Source: Halieaceae bacterium (lineage in GTDB: Bacteria; Pseudomonadota; Gammaproteobacteria; Pseudomonadales; Halieaceae). Taken from it: DNA of 64,000 nt. The notes beneath the pieces were generated by a model, which had not been told where the DNA came from, ran no database searches, and saw only the letters and a program-made list of their open reading frames with translations. Within the stretch, counting starts at the first letter, position 1. Each line of letters begins with the position of its first letter. A program made the translations under genes and the position numbers. The stretch lies in assembly GCA_028280635.1 (NCBI GenBank), contig JANQLM010000037.1, forward strand, positions 1 through 64,000, in the 5' to 3' direction. Shown here in pieces: positions 25,169-33,273 of this stretch.

Positions 25169-25798
25169 TCATCTCTTGAGCTTTTGTTTCCTCGTCAGAT
25201 AGTCAGTTCGGGCCATGGCGATAGAACCCATGATCATCGCCACGGTCAACTCCTCCACATCCTCTCGCTTGAGCGGTCCACGCAGCAGATACTGACCCGC
25301 AGCCGCCGGCAGCCCGAAGGATATATCGGTGGCCGCTCGTGCCAACTCCAGTGGCATGTCGAAATGCCTGGCAACAATTTGACCCAGATAGTCCACCGCT
25401 GTTGAACGGCCGTAGTCCGTGGGGTCATGCATATCGGAAATACTGGGTTCGGCCTGCAGGCGTTCGATTAATAACCCTCGTTCCTCAATGTTGGTGAGAT
25501 ACACGTGGGTAATGTTTCGAATCAGCTCTTCGAACGTCGCCGCCTGTTCCGCAGCTTCATACTGCTGCCGTCTCAAGATTTTGAGTTCTCGCTCCAGCAG
25601 CTCCTTTAGAAGCTCCCTGAGGCTATCGAAGTAGTTGTAGACCAGCGACTTGCTTACGCCGGCACTCTGGCCAATACGCTCCAGTGAAATCTGTGCGACC
25701 CCCTCGCGTTTGATGATTTCGGCTGCGCCATCCAGGATCATTGAGCGGCGTACTTCAGGACTGTACCGGCGGCGGCGAGGTGGCTCTGCTTTTGTCAC
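25169..25798 (-). CDS. TetR/AcrR family regulator
   Basis: The 209-residue protein has the N-terminal TetR helix-turn-helix: RRSMILDGAAEIIKREGVAQISLERIGQSAGVSKSLVYNYFDSLRELL (about 16-63). An all-helical ligand-binding domain follows. The start is GTG. It lies between a TonB receptor gene upstream and the VOC-SDR-PQQ dehydrogenase-receptor operon downstream, all on the minus strand, with a palindrome at 25061-25079 in the gap. It likely represses that operon and responds to an uptake substrate or its acyl derivative. Confidence 0.92.
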   Translation of the reverse strand: MTKAEPPRRRRYSPEVRRSMILDGAAEIIKREGVAQISLERIGQSAGVSKSLVYNYFDSLRELLKELLERELKILRRQQYEAAEQAATFEELIRNITHVYLTNIEERGLLIERLQAEPSISDMHDPTDYGRSTAVDYLGQIVARHFDMPLELARAATDISFGLPAAAGQYLLRGPLKREDVEELTVAMIMGSIAMARTDYLTRKQKLKR

Positions 25799-25884
25799 GT
25801 GTTCGACCCGGGTTGGGATATGGGATCACTATACAGGTATCCAGGTACCTCGGCGCCCATGCCCGCGGCTTGAAGCTCAGCCCG

Positions 25885-28140
25885 TCAACGCAGGCCGCCG
25901 AGGCGATAATTGATCGTAGCGCCAATGATTCTTGGAGCGGCCATCAGCCTTGGCGTCGCCTCGTCAGGCGCGGTGACAGATGCCAGACTGTTCTCCAACC
26001 AGTACTCCTCGTCCAGGAGATTCCTCACCCAGGCGACAAGCTCCCAATGCTCCCGGGGGCTGCGATAGGTGATAGAAGCATTGAGCACGTCCCAGTCAGC
26101 GATCTCTGCATTGCCGAAACCATCCGTGGTGTCATCCTGCCAGACATAGTCGGCGTGCAGCGTCAGATCGCCTCCGGCAAGTGGGAAGCCGTAGTCGGCA
26201 AACAGGCTGTACTTGTATTCCGGGACACCATTGACCTGCTCACCCTCCAGCGCCGGTGTTCCTTCAAACTCTGTGTATTCGGAGTCGATGTAGCCAACAC
26301 TCAGACCGAGCTGCAGGCCAGCGGCAGGCAACCCCACCAGGTCCCACTCGAACCCCATAATCTCCGCGTCCGCATTCAGCGTTACCGGAGTGGCGGTGTC
26401 GCGCGCAATGCCGGATTGCAGATCTCGATAGTCCATGTAGTACACCGACATGTTCGACTGCAAGCGCCCGTCGAAGTAGCTTCCCTTCAACCCAAGCTCG
26501 AAGTTGTCGACATTCTCGGGGTCGAACGGTGTGCGGGCGATGGCCTCGGTGGGTGCGGTGCCCTGAAAACCGCCGCTTTTGAAGCCCTGGCTGAACAGGA
26601 AGTAGGCCAGCACGGAGTCGTTGAGGTCGTACTCGAGTCCAAACTTGAAGGCAACATCATCCCAGCTCTCACCGGTAGTCACGTCGTATATGTCGTCGAT
26701 AAGTCCACCGTTCTGACCCGGTGGTATGAGGCCGGGAAAACCAGGGAAAAACAGGTCCCGGGTCGGGTCATCAATGAACGTGCTTCCGGAGAAGGTTTTC
26801 TCCTCGTAGGTATAGCGCACGCCCAGCGTCGCACGGGCGTGATCGCCGAGATCGTGGGTCAACTCGCCGAAGACGGCGAAGGCTTCGGTCTCGATGCCCT
26901 GGTTGAAACCCAACTGCGCCTCTGAGAATGGCAATTCTCCAGGGAAGAACAACTCAAAGACTTCAGAAGTGAACACGGCATCCCGGGTACCCTCCTCCTC
27001 GAAGTAATACAGGCCCAGCAGCCAGTCCGCCTTACCACCGAAGGACCAGTCGCCCTCCCGCCGCGAGGTAAGCCGGATTTCGCCGCTCCACCAGTCGCTG
27101 TCCTCGTCGTGGTTCTCATTGAAGAGATTCTCTGGTGAGTGATCCCGGTCCGCCGAGAAGCGGGTCTCTGACTCTCGATAGCCAAACAGATATACGGTGT
27201 CCACGTTGTCGCCCGCTGTATTGAGTTGCAGCGTGATGCCACCGGTGTCCATGGACTCGAAGCCCGTGTTATCGAGGTTTGCCTCGTAGGGGTCTTCGCC
27301 GGCGGGCTCCGATGGATAGCCCGGCGTCAGGTCGTGGATCACCGATCGAAAGCCCGGTTCCAGCAGGGCAAACATGCGAGGATTGGGGTCATTCTCCTGG
27401 TAGTCGAGAGTGAGTTGCAGCTCGATGTCGTCGTTGATCATGACATCCACACCCGCGCGAATCGCCTGAGTATCTTCGCCCGTGCCATCGTCTCCGTTGA
27501 ACACGTTCTCCATGTAACCGTCGGACTCCATGCTGACCACGGACAGCTTTCCCAGCACTTTGTCCTCCACCAGGGGACCCGTCAGGTACGCTTTGGCATT
27601 GAAGGTGTCGTATTCGGCCACCTCCACGGAAAACTCTGCACCGGGCTCATGGGACGGACGACGGGTGATGTAGTTGATTGCTCCTCCCGCACTGTTGCGT
27701 CCGTAAAGCGTGCCCTGTGGACCTCGCAGAACCTCAACCCTGTCCAGATCAAACAGCAAACCGTTCGCCGGGCCGGCTCTGGGTACGTAGACACCATCGA
27801 TATATACCGCCACCCCCGACTCGACCGAGATATCATCCACAGCGGCGCCCACACCGCGGATGGTATAGCGCGTATTGCCGATACTCTGGGTTCTGACGAA
27901 TAAGCCGGGAACAAAATTCTGGAGGTCGTCAACGCGACGGATCCGCAGGGCGCGTAGCTGCTCCTCACTGATCGCCGACAGGGAAGCGGCCACGTCCTGG
28001 GCGCTCAACTCGCGGTGTGTGGCCGTTACCAGAACTTCCTCCAGCACTAGTCGCTCTTCCTCCGCCAGCGCGAAGGGTACTGGCATCGCGACCGCGATGA
28101 CGCATGAAACAGGACGAAGCCAGGGTGTGAGGTTTCTCAT
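25885..28140 (-). CDS. TonB-dependent receptor
   Basis: The roughly 751-residue protein has a signal peptide ending near ALA, a TonB box region LVLEEVLVTATHRE, plug motifs (IRGVGAAVDDISVESGVAVYIDG and VEVLRGPQGTLYGRNSAGGAINYITRRP) and an outer-membrane barrel ending with YRLGGLR. The ATG at 28140 has GGGGGA 8 bases upstream. Two palindromes of the form ATATTG-N7-CAATAT lie 160-210 bases upstream, next to a TetR gene, indicating regulated expression. It differs from the receptor at 18323, so the region takes up at least two ligands or two forms of one. Confidence 0.93.
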   Translation of the reverse strand: MRNLTPWLRPVSCVIAVAMPVPFALAEEERLVLEEVLVTATHRELSAQDVAASLSAISEEQLRALRIRRVDDLQNFVPGLFVRTQSIGNTRYTIRGVGAAVDDISVESGVAVYIDGVYVPRAGPANGLLFDLDRVEVLRGPQGTLYGRNSAGGAINYITRRPSHEPGAEFSVEVAEYDTFNAKAYLTGPLVEDKVLGKLSVVSMESDGYMENVFNGDDGTGEDTQAIRAGVDVMINDDIELQLTLDYQENDPNPRMFALLEPGFRSVIHDLTPGYPSEPAGEDPYEANLDNTGFESMDTGGITLQLNTAGDNVDTVYLFGYRESETRFSADRDHSPENLFNENHDEDSDWWSGEIRLTSRREGDWSFGGKADWLLGLYYFEEEGTRDAVFTSEVFELFFPGELPFSEAQLGFNQGIETEAFAVFGELTHDLGDHARATLGVRYTYEEKTFSGSTFIDDPTRDLFFPGFPGLIPPGQNGGLIDDIYDVTTGESWDDVAFKFGLEYDLNDSVLAYFLFSQGFKSGGFQGTAPTEAIARTPFDPENVDNFELGLKGSYFDGRLQSNMSVYYMDYRDLQSGIARDTATPVTLNADAEIMGFEWDLVGLPAAGLQLGLSVGYIDSEYTEFEGTPALEGEQVNGVPEYKYSLFADYGFPLAGGDLTLHADYVWQDDTTDGFGNAEIADWDVLNASITYRSPREHWELVAWVRNLLDEEYWLENSLASVTAPDEATPRLMAAPRIIGATINYRLGGLR

Positions 28141-28301
28141 TATCGTAATCCCCCATTGCGGTCGCCACGCCAAGCGACTCCGATCCAGCTTCCTCCTCCA
28201 CCTGGCCACGCATCAAAATGTCGGCGCCAAAGCGGCAGAGGGCACACAACAGGCGCAGTAGGCCTGGACCGGTAACGGCTTAGCGACACATGTACTTATA
28301 A

Positions 28302-28320
28302 ATATTGTCGCTGCCAATAT
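28302..28320. promoter_or_regulatory. TetR operator candidate, site 1
   Basis: ATATTG (28302-28307) and CAATAT (28315-28320) form a perfect inverted repeat with a 7-base centre. It lies upstream of the TonB receptor gene that starts at 28140 and downstream of the TetR gene ending at 28352. Two more copies with the same arms and spacing lie at 28331-28349 and 29009-29027. Confidence 0.7.
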
Positions 28321-28330
28321 AATACGCCTA

Positions 28331-28349
28331 ATATTGACAATAGCAATAT
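28331..28349. promoter_or_regulatory. TetR operator candidate, site 2
   Basis: ATATTG (28331-28336) and CAATAT (28344-28349) again flank 7 bases. The centre is 29 bases from that of site 1, close to three helical turns, which would let two dimers bind the same face. The site lies just 2 bases beyond the TetR stop codon. Confidence 0.7.
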
Positions 28350-28351
28350 TT

Positions 28352-28996
28352 TTAGCCGGTCGCGCGGAGACCCTGAAGGAGGTAGCTGAGATAGTCGTCG
28401 ATGAGATCTTCGGCCGATGACTCACCCATAACCACGGGGGGCAGGCGACGGCCTGCAAGGATGGCCGAGAAACCGTGGCACAGGCACCAGATCATGGAAG
28501 CGAGCTGTTGGGGGTCGCCGGCCACGATCAGGCCACGCCCCTGGCCCTCGGCAATGCTCTGGGTCAAAACATCGAGAGCACCCACGGAGAGCTCAAACAG
28601 CTCGGGATACTTCTTCTTGCTGTACTCCTTGAACATTACTTCAGAATGCGCCGGGTGCTTGATATTAAAGTCTATGTACTGCTTGCAACCCGCTCGCCAG
28701 CGCTGTTCCCAGTCAACCCCCGGGACTGACATGGCCTGCAGCACTTCCGCCGTCATCATTCGAAACCCTTCCTCGGCGATCGCGGCGAGCAGCGCCTCCT
28801 TGTCGGCAAAGTGCATATAGGGCGCGTTGTGCGACACCCCGGCGACACGCGCCAGCTTGCGCAGGCTCAACTCGTGCATGCCCTCTTCCGCAAGGACCTC
28901 AATACCGGCCAACACAAGGGTGTTGCGAAGATCCCCGTGGTGATAGCTGCCCGACCGTTTACCCCCAGCCCTGGTCCTTGTTTCTTGTTTCTTCAT
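28352..28996 (-). CDS. TetR/AcrR family regulator with WHG-type C-terminal domain
   Basis: The 214-residue protein starts with a basic tail (KKQETRTRAGGKRSGSYHHGDLRNTLVLAG) and has the helix-turn-helix ELSLRKLARVAGVSHNAPYMHFADKEALL. The YHHGDLR and SHNAPYMHF segments are typical of TetR proteins with the WHG C-terminal domain. AGGTGA is 5 bases before the ATG. A palindrome at 29008-29028 overlaps its promoter, and two identical-type palindromes precede the TonB receptor gene. It most likely represses itself and the receptor. Confidence 0.92.
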   Translation of the reverse strand: MKKQETRTRAGGKRSGSYHHGDLRNTLVLAGIEVLAEEGMHELSLRKLARVAGVSHNAPYMHFADKEALLAAIAEEGFRMMTAEVLQAMSVPGVDWEQRWRAGCKQYIDFNIKHPAHSEVMFKEYSKKKYPELFELSVGALDVLTQSIAEGQGRGLIVAGDPQQLASMIWCLCHGFSAILAGRRLPPVVMGESSAEDLIDDYLSYLLQGLRATG

Positions 28997-29007
28997 AGAT
29001 CACCTTA

Positions 29008-29028
29008 TATATTGGCACTAGCAATATA
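29008..29028. promoter_or_regulatory. TetR operator candidate, site 3, over its own promoter
   Basis: TATATTG (29008-29014) and CAATATA (29022-29028) form a 7-bp inverted repeat with a 7-base centre, the same core as sites 1 and 2. On the minus strand a promoter TTTACC and TATATT with 17-base spacing places the -10 within this palindrome, 12 bases upstream of the TetR start codon. It also lies 100 bases upstream of the divergent TetR gene at 29129. Confidence 0.7.
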
Positions 29029-29128
29029 AAATATGCCGGCTGGAGGGTAAAGCGTGGCGCCTCAGACCCACGGCTCACCTCCCAGAGCGTGCCGCTACGG
29101 CGGTCGAACGAGGGCGGAGGGGACGCAC

Positions 29129-29779
29129 ATGATGTCGAGCCAGGAGCTTAAACCCAGGAAGCTACCTACCCAGAGGCGAGCCCAGCTTACCGTGGACGCC
29201 ATTCTTGAGGCGACGGGCCTGCTTCTTAAAGAGTCCGGCCTTGAACACTTCACCTGCAACCACATCGCGGAACGCGCAGGTATCAGTATCGGCTCCCTGT
29301 ACCAGTATTTCTCCAACAAGGAAGCCATCATCGCTGAATTACGGCGGCGTCACTTCCGCATGGTCACCACACGCCTGAAGACCGCGATCCAGGCTTGCCA
29401 GGGGTGTTCCTTCAGCGAGCAGCTCTATCACATCGTGCGAGTCAACGTGGCCATTCACCAGAGCGACCCCGCCCTCCACCAACTCCTCACGGACAGGTAT
29501 CGCCACATCGGATTTGATGCGGATACTACAGAGCCGCGAGAAGATTCCAGCTTACTCGCCTCGCAGCCGGCCACCAGTGCACTGGTAAATGAGCTTGGAT
29601 TCAACGAGACACAGGCGCGGACCAGCGCCATTGTCATTGCAAGTATCGTGGAGTCGCTCACGCATGCGGCGATCGTTGATCAACGGCTGAACATGGAGCC
29701 TGAGGACCTGGTAGAAGAGATCGTCAAGGTGGTGACAGGGTACCTGTCACAGGTCCTCAGCCCACAAGTAGGGACCTAG
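29129..29779 (+). CDS. TetR/AcrR family regulator
   Basis: The 216-residue protein has the helix-turn-helix AQLTVDAILEATGLLLKESGLEHFTCNHIAERAGISIGSLYQYFSNKEAIIAEL (about 20-70) and a helical C-terminal domain. The double ATG at 29129 is preceded by GGAGGGG; the in-frame upstream ATG at 29054 lacks a site. It is divergent from the TetR gene at 28352 and may share the palindrome between them. Its last 33 bases overlap the 3' end of the convergent hydrolase gene, and nothing else marks its target. Confidence 0.88.
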   Translation: MMSSQELKPRKLPTQRRAQLTVDAILEATGLLLKESGLEHFTCNHIAERAGISIGSLYQYFSNKEAIIAELRRRHFRMVTTRLKTAIQACQGCSFSEQLYHIVRVNVAIHQSDPALHQLLTDRYRHIGFDADTTEPREDSSLLASQPATSALVNELGFNETQARTSAIVIASIVESLTHAAIVDQRLNMEPEDLVEEIVKVVTGYLSQVLSPQVGT

Positions 29780-31072
29780 CCAGTTGAGCACATAGGGCAT
29801 TTCCAGGTGGCGGGAGGCACAGTGACCGGGATGATCGCCGAACAGCGCCAGGGTGGGACGTCGACTTACCTCGGTGGCCAGCAGGCTGTCACTGGTCGGA
29901 ACAATTGGGTCCTCCCAGGTATTGATGGACAGAATGGGAACCGATGTCCGCTCCCCCTTCCCAAGAATGCCCTGGTTTACCAGCGATATCGGCAGGCTCT
30001 TGACTGCAATGTCCAACACACCCGATGAGGCTGCGCCCACCCGCTCAACGTATACTTCGAACTGGAAACTCCGGGTTTGCGCCTGGAACTCAGGAGACGA
30101 TGCCAGTCCCGCTTCGATCTGGGCCACCTGCTCTGCGGGTAAAGAACCCGATGCGTGGGCGGCAACCAGCACCGCCATATCTACATCCGGGGGAACGGGG
30201 AACAGTTCCAGGGCATGCACGGCATGCACAAGCCCGCAGCTGTTGACCGCCGCCGCCAGATGCTGCTGATGAGTCACGGCGAACTTCACCACCGGCAGGC
30301 CGCCGAGGCTCTCTGAATAGGCAACAATGCGCGCATGATCAAATCGCGAATCCTCGAGTATTCGTTCAAGCACGGCGGCGTGATGCTTGTGGGCGTCGGG
30401 GTCGACGACTCCATCGTTGCCGTTGCCCGGCATGTCGAATGCCACCATCGCTGCGCCCCGCCGATTCAGTTCATCAGCCAGCGGAAGGAACTCAATACCC
30501 AGGACGTCCATGCCGCCGGTCTTCATAACCACCGGGTGCGGGCCGCGACCTTTCGGGAGGTGCACGAAGGCGCGAAACGCAACGCCATCGACCTGCAGGT
30601 GCCAGGTCTCGAAGCGCTTCCCCAGGTGCCGTCCGGCTGCCTCATAGGCGTCAAAGGCTTTAGCCAACGCCTGGCGTGTATGGGGCTTGTTCAAATGCGG
30701 GTAGCTCGCGATGAGGTAGTACACGGCGGCGCGCCGAAGGGCTGCGGCGGAAGGCCGTGATCCGGCGCTGACAAGCTCCTCTTCGGCGGTACGGGTAAAC
30801 TCGTAGGTCCAGTGACCGGGCCCGTAAGAGAGCTGGGTATCTGCCAGTTCCTGCCAACGGCGCTCGCCATCACCGGCGCGCACGCGCTCCAGCGTGGCTT
30901 CGATCTTGCTGCGTTCAGCACCCTCCCATACCCACATGGCCATGCGCACATCGCGGTACCAGCCAGACGCATAGCGAGCGTCCCGGGCTTCCGCGGCGAT
31001 CAATTCATCATTGCTTGCCGCCAGCGCGGCAGCGGCGGGCAATAGCAGTAAAACTACAAGTAGTTTGACCAT
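29747..31072 (-). CDS. Secreted alpha/beta hydrolase, FrsA/DUF1100-like esterase
   Basis: The 441-residue protein has a signal peptide (about 1-19, ending ALAAS). It has an N-terminal helical part with AEEELVSAGSRPSAAALRRAAVYYLIASYP, then an alpha/beta-hydrolase core with AFRAFVHLPKGRGPHPVVMKTGG and GAAMVAFDMPGNG. The nucleophile elbow is SESLGG, so Ser replaces the first Gly of GxSxG and Ser255 is the likely nucleophile. A C-terminal GDHPGHCA supplies the catalytic His. This matches the FrsA-like esterase group. GGGAG precedes ATG 31072. It ends inside the convergent TetR gene. The substrate is unknown. Confidence 0.82.
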   Translation of the reverse strand: MVKLLVVLLLLPAAAALAASNDELIAAEARDARYASGWYRDVRMAMWVWEGAERSKIEATLERVRAGDGERRWQELADTQLSYGPGHWTYEFTRTAEEELVSAGSRPSAAALRRAAVYYLIASYPHLNKPHTRQALAKAFDAYEAAGRHLGKRFETWHLQVDGVAFRAFVHLPKGRGPHPVVMKTGGMDVLGIEFLPLADELNRRGAAMVAFDMPGNGNDGVVDPDAHKHHAAVLERILEDSRFDHARIVAYSESLGGLPVVKFAVTHQQHLAAAVNSCGLVHAVHALELFPVPPDVDMAVLVAAHASGSLPAEQVAQIEAGLASSPEFQAQTRSFQFEVYVERVGAASSGVLDIAVKSLPISLVNQGILGKGERTSVPILSINTWEDPIVPTSDSLLATEVSRRPTLALFGDHPGHCASRHLEMPYVLNWLGPYLWAEDL

Positions 31073-31275
31073 CGGCGCGTCTCCCTTATCAACGGGGCCA
31101 TTGTCGAGGATGGGAGGCCCGGCTCCAACTCGCATTCCAGAGACAGCGGTATGCAATTGATATCAAATAAAAAAGTCGGAATGTTTTTGCCGAAGTACCC
31201 GCCCTACATCGCTTTCTCGGCGCCAGGCTTAGGCAGGCCACGGCAGCCCGGTGCTGCGGGCGGTCCCGGCGGGAT

Positions 31276-33162
31276 TCAGGGTTCAGGGTTGCCGGATATT
31301 CGATTACGCCCTGCTGCTTTTGCGGCGTACAGGTGCTGGTCGGCCTGCTCCAGCAGGCTAGCGGCATCACCGGCGTGCTCCGGCACCAGGGTCGCGACGC
31401 CGATGCTGAGACTCAGGTGGCCGATGTCCGACGCCTGGTGCGGTATGTTCAGTACCGCGACCGACGCCAGCAAGCGCTCTGCCACATTCCAGGCCCCCTC
31501 AGCATCGGTATCGGGCAGCAGCACCACAAACTCCTCACCGCCGTAACGCGCCACCAGGTCGTTGGGCCGCGACAGGGCACTGGAAAGCGCGCCTGCCACC
31601 CGTACCAATACCTCATCACCCTTCAGATGGCCGTAGCTATCGTTGAACGCCTTGAAGTTGTCGATGTCCAGAATTAATAGCGACAGGGACGCCTTGCGGC
31701 GCGCATGAGCCGGCCACTCCCTCGCCAGCGCGGTGTCGAACTGGCGCCGGTTGTTGATCTGGGTGAGCCCGTCGATCATCGCCATCTGCTCAAGCTTGGC
31801 GTTGGCATCACCCAACTCCGCCGTGCGCTGCTGCACCTTCTCTTCAAGGTTGGTGGAATAGGCCTCCAGTTCCGAGGTCAGCGACTCCACCGCAGCGAAG
31901 GCCTGGGCAGAACGACGGGACAGAGCGTAGGACTGGATGATGATAAAACTGAACAAACCGAAACCGATCAGGAAGTGCGGTGTATTGATCACGTCCCGTG
32001 AGCTCAGCAGATCGGCCACCGCAGTAAAAATGAGAATGGCAAAGCCGACCAGGAAAGCCGCTGCCTCCTCCCGGCGCTCCAGCGCAGCGCGGGCCATCGC
32101 ATACAGGCCCACCCCACAGGTCAGCAACAGGTAGATCTGGAATACCGGCAGCCAGGGGGAGTAAACGCTCATTGGGGTGATCGCAACGCCGCTCGAAAAA
32201 CCCAGGCCCAACACGTAGATCATGCGCATCGCCCAGGTCGGGTAATACCCTGGCAGCAGGCGCGAGAAGTACGCGCCAAAGGTCGGGAGCGCCAGCAGGA
32301 AGGACAGGTACTCCAGCCGAAACAGTGCATCGTGGGAAATACCGGGCCACAACTCCGTGATGTAGCGCTCATCAGTCGACAGCAGACGCGCAGAGGTAAT
32401 CAGGCAAACCAGGCCGAAGAACAGCGGTGAAGAGTCTTTGCGCCTCAGTGAATACAAGCCCAGGTGATAGAGACCGATAGCGCCGATAGCACTGGCCAGC
32501 GCGATGGACAGCCCCAAAGCCTGCTCGTAGTGTCGCCTCACGTCGTCGCTGGCGCCCAGCACCAGGTACTCCCAGAGCCCGCCCGAACGGTAGTGGAAAT
32601 TCGCGACGTGAAACACGATACGATACTCGCCGCTGTCTGGTGCGGGTAGAGGCACCAACTGCCGCTGGAAGCCCGGTGTGGTGCTGGCAGCATCTCGCCC
32701 TACCCGGCCTGCCTGGTGCAGCAGTTGGCCATCCACGAAGACACGGTAGGCGGTGCCGACATCGCGCACTTTGAGCGACAGGGCCGGCGCATCCGGCGGC
32801 AGCAATACGCGCAGGAAATAGGTGGCGTAGCCATGGCGTTTGAATCTGTCGCCTCCGCCCGCGTCAACGCGCCACTGGTCAGGCACGCTGGCCGTGTCAA
32901 AACCCTCTGGCCATTGCCCCTGCAGTTCCGCGGGCGGGACCAGGGCATTCCAGGTGAAGCCCCACTCCCCGTTCAGGCCCACGGCACCCTGACGCTGAAA
33001 ACTCCAGTCCCGCAGATCCAGCACACCGGCCTCGCTGCGGCCAGAGCCACTGCCGCCGGTGACACCGCAACCACCGAGCATCGCTGCGAGCAGGCACAAG
33101 CAGCCCGCGGCCAGGCTGCCGCCAGGCACAGACCCACGTTGACACCTATCAAGTATCCGCAA
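31276..33162 (-). CDS. Diguanylate cyclase with 7TMR-DISM sensor
   Basis: The 628-residue protein starts with a lipoprotein-like signal (LLAAMLGGCG). A periplasmic jelly-roll domain (about 45-190), seven transmembrane helices (about 205-400), a coiled-coil (about 415-450) and a GGDEF domain follow. The active site is GGEEF in VARYGGEEFVVLLP. The inhibitory site RxxD is present as RPND five residues before it. It should make c-di-GMP in response to a periplasmic ligand bound by the DISM domain. The apparent start is TTG and uncertain. It is divergent from the P4H/ATP-grasp fusion gene. Confidence 0.9.
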   Translation of the reverse strand: MRILDRCQRGSVPGGSLAAGCLCLLAAMLGGCGVTGGSGSGRSEAGVLDLRDWSFQRQGAVGLNGEWGFTWNALVPPAELQGQWPEGFDTASVPDQWRVDAGGGDRFKRHGYATYFLRVLLPPDAPALSLKVRDVGTAYRVFVDGQLLHQAGRVGRDAASTTPGFQRQLVPLPAPDSGEYRIVFHVANFHYRSGGLWEYLVLGASDDVRRHYEQALGLSIALASAIGAIGLYHLGLYSLRRKDSSPLFFGLVCLITSARLLSTDERYITELWPGISHDALFRLEYLSFLLALPTFGAYFSRLLPGYYPTWAMRMIYVLGLGFSSGVAITPMSVYSPWLPVFQIYLLLTCGVGLYAMARAALERREEAAAFLVGFAILIFTAVADLLSSRDVINTPHFLIGFGLFSFIIIQSYALSRRSAQAFAAVESLTSELEAYSTNLEEKVQQRTAELGDANAKLEQMAMIDGLTQINNRRQFDTALAREWPAHARRKASLSLLILDIDNFKAFNDSYGHLKGDEVLVRVAGALSSALSRPNDLVARYGGEEFVVLLPDTDAEGAWNVAERLLASVAVLNIPHQASDIGHLSLSIGVATLVPEHAGDAASLLEQADQHLYAAKAAGRNRISGNPEP

Positions 33163-33273
33163 TAGACCGCCCCTGTTCGCTCGCGAACTATTGTGCCATA
33201 GCTGGCAAGCGCATCCCCCACGAAGTCACTGGCAATCGCCAGCCTTCGAAACAGACGGCGGCAGGACTTCAGC

